Below, piece after piece: positions 33,752 through 40,516 of a DNA stretch of 40,516 nucleotides. Below the pieces are notes generated by a model. That model was not told where the DNA came from and searched no databases. It was given only the letters and a program-made list of their open reading frames with translations. Position numbers and translations under genes: made by a program. The DNA is from Kiritimatiellia bacterium (GTDB lineage Bacteria > Verrucomicrobiota > Kiritimatiellia > RFP12 > UBA1067), in the NCBI GenBank assembly GCA_024405255.1, contig JAKSOY010000012.1, forward strand, positions 1 to 40,516, in the 5' to 3' direction. Positions within the stretch are counted from its first letter, which is position 1; every line of letters starts with the position of its first letter.

Positions 33752-34936
33752 TTACGCCTGTCCGCATTGAGCCATAACCTCGCGCAGACGCGCGATATAG
33801 TATTTGTAGTTTTCAAGCGAAGCCGACGGCGGTACCTGGTGGTCCGCGCCAACGATGTAGCCCCCCTGCCGAACGACCGGCAGGATGCGCGCGAATTCGG
33901 CGTCGATGGCAGCGGGGCCCTTCTCGATCTCCAGCTTGTTATAGCCGCCGATGATCTTGAGTTTCGGGAACTGCTGGCGCACCTTCACGATGTCCATGCC
34001 CGCATTGACGTCCATCGGCAGGAAACCATCGACCCCGGCATCGAGGAACACCGGAATCGCCTTCATGAAATCGCCATCGGTGTCGACGAACACATTGCCC
34101 ACGCCATGGGCACGCAGCATCGGGATGAGCCGACGATAGTACGCGCCAACGAACCTGTCGATCATCCGGTTCGACACCATCGGACCGTTCCGTCCGCTGA
34201 GGTCCTCCATCAGGTAGACGACATCGGGCTGCACAAGGTCCAGCACGCGCGGCAGATACGTGAGGTACACATTGAGCATGTACTCGCACATGTCCTCGAT
34301 CAGTTCCGGCTGGTCGTAGAACGCATAAAGATGCGGCTCGATGCCGAGGAGTTCGCGCGGCGTCCAGAAGAACCCCTCGAGGTTGAGGCGGATCGTGTAG
34401 TCGCCGCGATCATGCGCCGCCTTGAGCGGACCATACGCCGCGTCGATCGCCGCATCCGTGAAGTACTGCGCGAGTTCCGCATCCGCATGCTGCTTCATCT
34501 TCTGCCACGCGGCCGCATCGGCGACGATGGGACGATACGGCAACTCGATCGCGCTGCCGCGCTTCTGGATGTTCCAGCGGCCGAAGATGTCCTGACGGAT
34601 GACGTGTTCGGGCGTCTCCTCGACGACATACTCCTCGAAGCGGCGGAACGGCAACACGAAATGGATGCGCCGCACCGGGTCGAAACCGAAATAGTTCTCA
34701 TACGCCATCACCCCCTCGCCCCAGGTGACAGGCAGATACTTCTCGGGATCCGCGTTCGCGTTCTTGCCCACGAGGTCGTTCGTGATGTCATGTGCGCCCA
34801 ACGCGATCTCCGCCGGCATGCCTTCGTCCTTGAACCGCTGGCATGTCAGCACCCACGGATAGAATGTCTCCTCAACCGCCCCGCGATCCGGGCAGCCGAA
34901 ATCCAATGTCAATCGTTCACGTTCACGATAAGTCAT
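33752..34936 (-). CDS. URO-D superfamily (methyltransferase-like) protein in pectin locus
   Basis: The roughly 394-residue cytoplasmic protein has the uroporphyrinogen decarboxylase fold pattern: a long central part with VYLMEDLSGRNGPMVS, FVDTDGDF, FLPMDVNAGMDIVKVR, KIIGGYNKLEI, and the closing GADHQVPPSASLENYKYY. True HemE begins with an Arg-rich motif absent here, so haem synthesis is unlikely. This subgroup includes corrinoid methyltransferases such as MtaA/CmuA and is frequent beside glycosidases in PVC bacteria. A demethylation role on methylated sugars is an inference. ATG at 34936 is chosen because AGGAGG lies 5 nt upstream; the GTG at 34942 would fall inside that site. A TGGTATAAT promoter precedes it. 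Confidence 0.75.
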   Translation of the reverse strand: MTYRERERLTLDFGCPDRGAVEETFYPWVLTCQRFKDEGMPAEIALGAHDITNDLVGKNANADPEKYLPVTWGEGVMAYENYFGFDPVRRIHFVLPFRRFEEYVVEETPEHVIRQDIFGRWNIQKRGSAIELPYRPIVADAAAWQKMKQHADAELAQYFTDAAIDAAYGPLKAAHDRGDYTIRLNLEGFFWTPRELLGIEPHLYAFYDQPELIEDMCEYMLNVYLTYLPRVLDLVQPDVVYLMEDLSGRNGPMVSNRMIDRFVGAYYRRLIPMLRAHGVGNVFVDTDGDFMKAIPVFLDAGVDGFLPMDVNAGMDIVKVRQQFPKLKIIGGYNKLEIEKGPAAIDAEFARILPVVRQGGYIVGADHQVPPSASLENYKYYIARLREVMAQCGQA

Positions 34937-34959
34937 TTTCACCTCCTCGTTTTGTATGG

Positions 34960-34968
34960 ATTATACCA
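34960..34968 (-). promoter_or_regulatory. extended -10 promoter of the URO-D-GH78 unit
   Basis: TGGTATAAT on the minus strand, 24 nt upstream of the URO-D-like ATG; -35 not recognisable. Confidence 0.65.
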
Positions 34969-35048
34969 CAAACCATCGTCAGGCGCAAACCGGAGACTTC
35001 TGGCGTCTATCCATTTTCCGCGGTGACGGATGCAGGATGCTGCGACCT

Positions 35049-37508
35049 TCACTCGACGTGGAGCGAGGAGATTTCGATTGAATGGGATTGGGTGTAGGTG
35101 GCGGGATAGAGCCAACGGCCGAAGCAGAAGTTGACGGCCTGAAGGCGTGCGATGTCGGGTTTGTCCGTCGCCGAAATCGAGGGGGCGTGCCAATGCGCGA
35201 AATAGCGGAGCGAATCGAGCGGGATGCGAATGTCGCGCCATTCCGGCGTCAGTTCGACATTCGTGCCCCAAGGCTGTCCGTTCGAAAGAACGAGGACGAC
35301 TTCGAGTTTGTCCGTGCGAACTTCGCCGCTGCGGGCGTGCAAGACGAGCGTACGGCTCGCCGCACTCTGCGGGAAGTGCCGCGCAAAGGCCGCACCGTCC
35401 ACATCGAGACGAAGCGACGTCGCGGAATTCTCCTTGAGGAACTTGTCCACGTTCAAACGGAAAGCCGGTGCCCCCTTCTCATCCTGAACGGACGACATCC
35501 GTCCCCACACGCCATGGACACGTCCCTTCAGCGCTTCCGCAACCGTGAAGAACTCCCAGGCGGATGCCTTTTCGCAAATGTTCACGGGGAATCCGTCAGT
35601 CCCTCCCTTGGCCGGATACCGCACCGTCGTTCCGTTCTCCCCGTACGCCGTGAAGGAAACCTGCCAATTCCCGGCGGCAAGCGCCGGCATCTTCAAGGAG
35701 ACAGGCGAGAGTCCGCCGACGTTTTCCAATGGTCGATTCAACCTCATCGGCGTTCCCACGCGTTCGAAATGCGCCGTGACAGTCTTCACACCCGCGCTCT
35801 GGAACGAGATCGGGAACGGTTCACGTGTGGACCATTGGACGGGCACGCGGGCGCGCACGTGGGGCGTGGACGCTTCCGGCACGGGTGCATGGAACGGCGG
35901 CAAGTCGGCCGCACGTGCAGTGGCGAGCTGCGCGGCGGTGGGCGCACACGCCGTGAGCACATAGTCGCCAAACGACAGGGTGTGTCCCCTCACTGGCGTC
36001 GATCCGGCCAGGGGCGTTGCCATCCATGCGTCGCCGAGATCGGGCAGATGGAGCGTGAGAGTGGCCGGCTTGGCAAGTACGACTTCTTTCACATCGGGCG
36101 TACCCGTGTAGGGATCGGCCACGGTGAAGATGCTCGGATAGAGCTGCAGACGCCACACACCGGACGAAACGCGGTCGAGGAAATAGGCCCCGTTTCCCGT
36201 GGAAGCCGCCACGCACGACGCCCCGCAGCCCCACACATGGCGGAGCGCAGACACATCGGGCGGCGGCGTCACAGGATCGTTCGTGTAGTAGTAGCGGTCC
36301 TTCGTCACGAACTCCGAAAGGTCCCGGAGTGCATTCACACGAAACGGCGAGAACGCGATTTCGTCAAAGGCCGGCGTATAGGGACACGCCCGCGGCAGGT
36401 GCTTGAACGTCTCGGCCATGATGGCGATTGAAATCGCCTTCGCGGGCGTGTAGACGAGATTGAGGTGGTGCGTCTTCCACCCTTCGTTGACCGGGGCGAG
36501 CGGCAGCGGATCGTACTGGAACATCGCGGCCACCTGCACGCCCTCGTGGCGAAAGAGCTTTCCAAGGGCGGGATACATGTAGGAACCGGGACAGTCCGCC
36601 GCATCGAACTCATACACGAGACGCGCCTTTTTCGCGAGGGACGCATCGGGCTTGAGCGACGAGGCGAGAATACGATTGAGACACGGCTCCTCCAGGGCAT
36701 GGCCCGCGACGAGTCCTGTGGGGTAGTAACTGCACGTCACGCCATCCACGCGCGCCGCAGCCACGGCCGCATTCCGCCGTCCCCACGAGTTGTAGAAGAT
36801 CGGCTTCGTCGTTCCCGAGGCGCGCAACCCGTCCACAAGCGCATTCACATAGGCGGTCACTTCGGCATCGGGATGGCGAAACGGATAGAGCGGCTCGTTG
36901 ATGCACTCGAAAGCGAGCACGGCCGGATCGTCGGCATAGCGACGATGCGTGTAGCGATTGACATGCGAGGCGAATTCCTTCAGGAAACGCGCCTGAATCG
37001 GCCACGTCGCCCGATCGGCGGTGAGCTTGTGCATCGTGTAGCGGTCTGAAAACCCGTGCGTGGAGTCGGGGGCGTAGGAACCGCCCCACCAGGCGATCGG
37101 AGTCAACACCATGTAGAGTCCGTTCGCCGCGCCGAGGTCGATGAGGTAGTCGAGAAGCTCGACGTGCTCATTGTCGATGAAACCGCCGTCCACCGTGGAG
37201 AACTCGCGGTCGAAGCAATGGATGCGCATCACGCCGAGTCCAAGTCGGCGGAAATGCGCCACATCCTCGCGCATCACCGCTTTGATATCGGCCTTGCGCG
37301 CCTTGAGGTGTTTGAAGTCGACCGTGAACGGGGGATAGTAGTTGACGCCGACAAGCGCCACCTCCGACTGATCGTCCACCCACCGCATCACGCCTTCCGC
37401 ATCCACACGCGCCACCCGGTCGGCCCGCGGCACCGCCCCCGCCCTCATCGCGACGAGCAGACACAAACTCACCGACAAAGCAACCTTGCTGAAAAACAGT
37501 CTCTTCAT
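35049..37508 (-). CDS. secreted clan GH-A (GH5-like) glycosidase
   Basis: The 819-residue protein has a signal peptide (about 1-24) and a TIM-barrel domain (about 45-400). VLAFECINEP gives acid/base Glu205 and ARLVYEFDAAD gives candidate nucleophile Glu300, the typical GH5/clan-A pair. Early barrel sequence VGVNYYPPFT and MRIHCFDREF agrees. Residues about 400-819 make beta-rich domains, the last one (from about 660) resembling a carbohydrate-binding jelly roll. The linkage is not predictable. ATG 37508 follows AAAGGA; an earlier in-frame start lacks a ribosome site. It is alone in its unit, 107 bp upstream of the URO-D promoter region, with its own TGGTATAAT element. Confidence 0.82.
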   Translation of the reverse strand: MKRLFFSKVALSVSLCLLVAMRAGAVPRADRVARVDAEGVMRWVDDQSEVALVGVNYYPPFTVDFKHLKARKADIKAVMREDVAHFRRLGLGVMRIHCFDREFSTVDGGFIDNEHVELLDYLIDLGAANGLYMVLTPIAWWGGSYAPDSTHGFSDRYTMHKLTADRATWPIQARFLKEFASHVNRYTHRRYADDPAVLAFECINEPLYPFRHPDAEVTAYVNALVDGLRASGTTKPIFYNSWGRRNAAVAAARVDGVTCSYYPTGLVAGHALEEPCLNRILASSLKPDASLAKKARLVYEFDAADCPGSYMYPALGKLFRHEGVQVAAMFQYDPLPLAPVNEGWKTHHLNLVYTPAKAISIAIMAETFKHLPRACPYTPAFDEIAFSPFRVNALRDLSEFVTKDRYYYTNDPVTPPPDVSALRHVWGCGASCVAASTGNGAYFLDRVSSGVWRLQLYPSIFTVADPYTGTPDVKEVVLAKPATLTLHLPDLGDAWMATPLAGSTPVRGHTLSFGDYVLTACAPTAAQLATARAADLPPFHAPVPEASTPHVRARVPVQWSTREPFPISFQSAGVKTVTAHFERVGTPMRLNRPLENVGGLSPVSLKMPALAAGNWQVSFTAYGENGTTVRYPAKGGTDGFPVNICEKASAWEFFTVAEALKGRVHGVWGRMSSVQDEKGAPAFRLNVDKFLKENSATSLRLDVDGAAFARHFPQSAASRTLVLHARSGEVRTDKLEVVLVLSNGQPWGTNVELTPEWRDIRIPLDSLRYFAHWHAPSISATDKPDIARLQAVNFCFGRWLYPATYTQSHSIEISSLHVE

Positions 37509-37563
37509 GGCAATCCTTTCACAACAACGGTCCAAGGCCTCAAGGGGCCATCTTCACGTTAAG

Positions 37564-37572
37564 ATTATACCA
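37564..37572 (-). promoter_or_regulatory. extended -10 promoter of the GH5-like gene
   Basis: TGGTATAAT on the minus strand, 56 nt before the ATG at 37508. The leader holds GGCC repeats but no strong hairpin. Confidence 0.6.
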
Positions 37573-37660
37573 CAACTTTTCTTCAAACGCGACCCCTCAT
37601 CCGCCGGTGTGATGGATGCAAAATTTATTGTCCTTTCGCGGCCCGCCCGTTCGCTTGATA

Positions 37661-37683
37661 TGATATAATAGAGTTTCACTCTA
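37661..37683 (+). promoter_or_regulatory. extended -10 promoter and start-site dyad of the MacB-type operon
   Basis: TGATATAAT at 37661-37669 is an extended -10. It runs into the perfect dyad TAGAGT-TTC-ACTCTA (37669-37683), which covers the expected start site. The arrangement suits a repressor operator. No -35 is seen. Confidence 0.55.
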
Positions 37684-37710
37684 CCAAGGAGTACGAATCT
37701 TCTGAGGACC

Positions 37711-38436
37711 GTGGTTGGCGATGGGGAGAAAAGGATTTCTTTGAGCGAAGTGATAAATGAAGAGGTGGTGAGACTGGAAGACGTGTGCCGCCACTATACC
37801 GTGGGCGGTGAAACCGTGCGCGCGTTGGACGGCGTGTCGTTTTCCATCCATCGCGGTGAATACTGGGCCATCATGGGACCTTCCGGATCGGGCAAGAGTA
37901 CCTTGCTCAACATCCTCGGCTGTTTGGACCGTCCCACCTCGGGTAGCTACTGGCTGAACGGTGTCAATGTCGCCCATATGCCGGACGACGAACTTTCCGA
38001 CCATCGTCTCAAGAACCTCGGTTTCGTCTTCCAGAGCTTCCATCTCATTCCCGAGCTCACCGTGCTGGAGAACATCGAGATGCCGATGTTCTACCTCGGC
38101 GTGCCGCCGGAAGAACGCATGCGTCGTGCGAAGGAACTGGCGGACCGTGTCGAGATGAGCCATCGTCTGCAGCATCTGCCCTCCGAACTTTCCGGCGGAC
38201 AGCGCCAGCGCGTCGCCGTCGCACGCGCGCTCGCGAACGATCCGGCCGTGCTGCTGGCCGACGAACCCACCGGCAATCTGGACTCCAAGACGTCCGTCCA
38301 GATCATGGCCCTTTTCCAAGAGCTCTACGAGCAAGGCAAAACCGTCATCGTCGTCACGCATGAACCCGACATCGACGCCTACGCCCACTCACACATCGTC
38401 GTCAAGGACGGAAAGCTGCTCAAATGCAATCGCTGA
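37711..38436 (+). CDS. MacB/LolD-type ABC transporter ATP-binding protein
   Basis: The product of about 241 residues has Walker A GPSGSGKST, the Q-loop VFQSFHLIPELTVLEN, signature LSGGQRQRVAVARAL, Walker B VLLADEPTGNLDS and the switch His in VTHEPD. The LolD/MacB class powers extrusion of lipoproteins, peptides or drugs across the inner membrane rather than substrate import. The start is uncertain: GTG 37711 with GAGGA before it is used here; TTG 37741 with AGGA is an alternative giving an N-terminus closer to the family. The stop overlaps the permease start by 13 bp. Confidence 0.92.
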   Translation: MVGDGEKRISLSEVINEEVVRLEDVCRHYTVGGETVRALDGVSFSIHRGEYWAIMGPSGSGKSTLLNILGCLDRPTSGSYWLNGVNVAHMPDDELSDHRLKNLGFVFQSFHLIPELTVLENIEMPMFYLGVPPEERMRRAKELADRVEMSHRLQHLPSELSGGQRQRVAVARALANDPAVLLADEPTGNLDSKTSVQIMALFQELYEQGKTVIVVTHEPDIDAYAHSHIVVKDGKLLKCNR

Positions 38437-39695
38437 ATTTCTACATCCCCTTCGTCAAGCTCGGCGTCACGGACGTGTGGCGCCACAAGACGCGCTCGTT
38501 CCTCACGATGCTCGGCATGGTCTTCGGCGTCGGTTCGGTGATCGCCATGCTCGCCGTCGGTGAAGGCGCCAGCCATCAGGCGCTTGAGTCCATCAAGCGC
38601 CTCGGCAGCCAGAACATCATGGTCAACTCGGTGAAGCCGACATCCGAAGAAGGCGCCAACACCGCCTCGCAAAGTGCGAAGCTCGCCATGTACGGACTCC
38701 TCGACGACGACGAAACGCGCATTCGCGAGACGATTCCCGGCGTGGCCTGTACCGTGCCCGCGCGTATGGTGCGACGGAACGCCCGTTTCAACGAACGCCA
38801 GCTCGAACTGCGCGTGGTCGAAACGGTCCCTTCCTGGTTCGAGGTGGTGCCACGCCCCATCCTGGCGGGACGCGTTCTCACGCCGGCCGACGAGGAGTCG
38901 AATGCGAATGTCTGCGTGCTCACCGAATTCGGCGTACGCCGTCTGCTCGCGGCCGAGACGATGATCGGCCAGCATGTCCGCCTCGGCAATGGCGTCTTCG
39001 AAGTCGTCGGCATCGTCCGCAATGAGGTGGGCGGAGCCGTGCGCGCGCCGGATTCCGACGCCGACGCCTACATTCCCCTTTCCACGGCATCGCGTCTCTT
39101 CGGCGTCGCGAACATCCGCTATTCGTCCGGCGGCATGGAGGGCGAGCGCGTGGAACTTTCGCAGATCATCGTCAAGATGCAGAGTACCAGTGTGGTCGAA
39201 GCCGGCGCCCACGCGATCGAAGCGATGCTGCGGCGCTTCCACAAGAAGACCGACTTCAAAATCGACGTGCCGCTCTCGCTGCTGCGCGAGGCGGAGCGGA
39301 CGAAGCGGACCTACAACATCGTCCTCGGCGCCATTGCGGGCATCTCGCTGCTCGTCGGCGGCATCGGCATCATGAACATCATGCTCGCCTCCGTCACAGA
39401 ACGCACGAAGGAGATCGGCATCCGCCGCGCGATCGGCGCACGCAAGAGCCACATCGTCATCCAGTTCCTGATCAACACCTGTGTGCTCTCGATCAGCGGC
39501 GGTCTCGCCGGACTCATTGTCGGCGTGGTGATTCCGATCCTCATCACCTTCTTCACCAAGATGCCCACGGTCATCCAGCCCTATTCAATGGTGCTCGCCT
39601 TCGGCATCTCCGTCGGCGTGGGTATTGTATTCGGCCTCTACCCCGCCCTCAGCGCCGCCTCCCTAGACCCCATCGAAGCCCTCCGCCACGAGTGA
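38424..39695 (+). CDS. MacB-type ABC transporter permease (FtsX family)
   Basis: The 423-residue product has the MacB layout: an N-terminal membrane segment with KTRSFLTMLGMVFGVGSVIA, a periplasmic domain (about 45-285), then three membrane segments with GGIGIMNIMLASVTERTKEI (the FtsX coupling region) and a C-terminal AASLDPIEALRHE. It works with the overlapping ATPase. No MacA-like adaptor or TolC is in the window, so the substrate and partners are not known. The downstream 110 bp holds no gene or clear terminator. Confidence 0.93.
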   Translation: MQSLNFYIPFVKLGVTDVWRHKTRSFLTMLGMVFGVGSVIAMLAVGEGASHQALESIKRLGSQNIMVNSVKPTSEEGANTASQSAKLAMYGLLDDDETRIRETIPGVACTVPARMVRRNARFNERQLELRVVETVPSWFEVVPRPILAGRVLTPADEESNANVCVLTEFGVRRLLAAETMIGQHVRLGNGVFEVVGIVRNEVGGAVRAPDSDADAYIPLSTASRLFGVANIRYSSGGMEGERVELSQIIVKMQSTSVVEAGAHAIEAMLRRFHKKTDFKIDVPLSLLREAERTKRTYNIVLGAIAGISLLVGGIGIMNIMLASVTERTKEIGIRRAIGARKSHIVIQFLINTCVLSISGGLAGLIVGVVIPILITFFTKMPTVIQPYSMVLAFGISVGVGIVFGLYPALSAASLDPIEALRHE

Positions 39696-39805
39696 GTCAG
39701 TCGGGAGTCAGAAACATACCCATCCGTTCCAAAACGATTCACTGCTGATAATATTCCCCGCTCACTCGGATTGACAGGACACTAGGACTTTGGGGCTTAC
39801 GGCAC

Positions 39806-40148
39806 TCACTGATAACCTTTTCGACGCCGCCCCCAAGCTTCGACCTTGCTCATCAAGCAGACCTTGTAATCGGCACAGTACTTCGAGACACGCTCGTCAG
39901 TATCCGTGAAGAGCTTCTGGATCACCAGTGCGGCATAGCTCTTGCCCGTACCATACGCACCATACATACATCCAAACCGAGCGGTCGCCGACCTCGAACT
40001 TCTCGAACAGCGTCGAAAGAACACGCAAGAAGGTCTGGTGAGGGTAAAAGCCAAGCCATGTGTTCGGATCGGCCTCGATGGCCTCCTTGGTCATCACCGG
40101 CTTATAGATTGCCTTTGGCTGAAAGAACTCCTTGTAGAACTGTGCCAT
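39806..40148 (-). pseudogene. frameshifted N-terminal fragment of a P-loop ATPase gene
   Basis: Two overlapping frames join into one protein start. The first (from ATG 40148, with an excellent GGAGGA ribosome site) reads into SVWMY; the second continues with GAYGTGKSYAALVIQKLF, which holds a Walker A. A duplicated 4-bp TATG (CATACATA at 39961-39968 on the plus strand) explains the shift, since removing one copy restores SVWMYGAYGTGKS. The second frame stops about 50 residues later, far too early for such an ATPase. The start resembles large ATPases of restriction- or defence-type islands, but this is only an impression. Confidence 0.65.
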
Positions 40149-40185
40149 CTTATGCTCCTCCGATTAAAACACTTCTCGTTCGCCC

Positions 40186-40389
40186 TTACGCATTCAACAT
40201 AAGGTCAACCACGTCTTCAATTGTCTTATCATCCGTCTTTACCTTGATTTCATCAAGGCCAAGCGTGAAATTACAATGAATGAAATAGCCATACCTGTTG
40301 GCAAGTCCCTGACATTGCTGCTTAAACTCCGCAACAGGCATTGTAAACGCTACCAACGGAGAAATGTCCGACTTCTGTCGCCGTGACAA
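40186..40389 (-). CDS. small protein upstream of the broken ATPase, unknown
   Basis: Up to 67 residues ending HCNFTLGLDEIKVKTDDKTI and a further short acidic tail. It sits 37 bp before the ATPase remnant on the same strand, probably as a companion gene. The frame opens with TTG after an in-frame TAA; ATG 40341 is another start. Neither has a clear ribosome site, so a frameshift from the edge frame at 40322-40516 is possible. The function is unknown. Confidence 0.4.
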   Translation of the reverse strand: MSRRQKSDISPLVAFTMPVAEFKQQCQGLANRYGYFIHCNFTLGLDEIKVKTDDKTIEDVVDLMLNA

Positions 40390-40516
40390 ACCACTTTACA
40401 ATTGCCGCACGATTAGCCAATCCGATCCACATGGCATCCCATAGGGTGCGATCTTGAACGCCCACCTGGGTGTCGATAAATTTCAACGCGCCACTTGGAC
40501 ACTCTGATTCACATGA
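40322..40516 (-). CDS. partial open frame at the window edge
   Basis: A frame open from the window edge to TAA at 40322 (about 64 codons), with FIDTQVGVQDRTLWDAMWIG as its most protein-like part. It overlaps the small ORF at 40186-40389 by 68 nt. It may be the C-terminal end of a gene starting outside the window, or part of a decayed locus with the ATPase remnant. No family is recognised. Confidence 0.3.
   Translation of the reverse strand, partial: SCESECPSGALKFIDTQVGVQDRTLWDAMWIGLANRAAIVKWFVTATEVGHFSVGSVYNACCGV

Noticed and set aside
39696..39805. Possible terminator or element boundary after the MacB-type permease
   Set aside because: Only short direct GAGTC repeats are present; no stable hairpin, T-run or terminal repeats.
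1..40516. CRISPR arrays, tRNA or rRNA genes, insertion sequences
   Set aside because: No spaced direct repeats, cloverleaf-like segments, rRNA-like stretches or transposase motifs were recognised.

Overview
The window looks like a chromosomal segment of a Gram-negative bacterium of the PVC group, most likely a gut-type Kiritimatiellota/Verrucomicrobiota. This is inferred from four things: a complete mreBCD-mrdA-rodA set, a LptD-like outer-membrane barrel, a dense set of Sec-exported pectin glycosidases with a URO-D-family protein, and GC-rich coding DNA. No rRNA, tRNA, CRISPR array or intact insertion sequence was seen.

Layout. (1) 1-1911, mostly minus strand and AT-rich except for one GC-rich part: a short orphan RHS/YD-repeat protein whose stop overlaps (ATGA) the start of an exported protein of unknown function, then a possible remnant ORF and a small lipoprotein. 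(2) 1950-7445, the most unusual region: an RtcR-like regulator (CARF sensor plus AAA+ domain) faces a three-gene operon on the other strand. The operon encodes a sigma-factor-like protein, a DUF932-like protein and an SF2 helicase with a degenerate SprT-like tail. The shared 190-bp intergenic region carries a near-perfect sigma-54 (-24/-12) promoter aimed at the operon and a 25-bp dyad beside it. No rtcB/rtcA is present, so this appears to be an RtcR-type circuit with a different payload. (3) 7447-12945, minus: accD, accA, an exported unknown, tex with an Arg/Gly-rich tail, and a HAD-type protein, probably one operon. (4) 13009-15240, minus: a GH105-DUF4861 fusion. (5) 15371-24881, plus: mreB, mreC, mreD, mrdA (PBP2), rodA, rng and a LptD-like gene, i.e. 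cell elongation and outer-membrane assembly. (6) 24904-37508, minus: a pectin-side-chain locus with GH51, GH78, GH97, GH78, a URO-D-like protein and a GH-A-clan (GH5-like) enzyme, in three promoter-defined units. (7) 37711-39695, plus: a MacB-type ABC transporter. (8) 39806-40516, minus: a frameshifted P-loop ATPase remnant with a small gene upstream.

How the parts fit. The secreted glycosidases would trim rhamnose, arabinofuranose, galactose/glucose and unsaturated galacturonyl residues from rhamnogalacturonan-type pectin; no SusC/D-like transporter or regulator lies in the window. Many promoters here are extended -10 elements: the 9-mer TGGTATAAT occurs four times upstream of minus-strand units, with close variants elsewhere. 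Several start regions carry dyads or hairpins overlapping the start site or the Shine-Dalgarno sequence. All family assignments come from reading motifs by eye; no database search was run.
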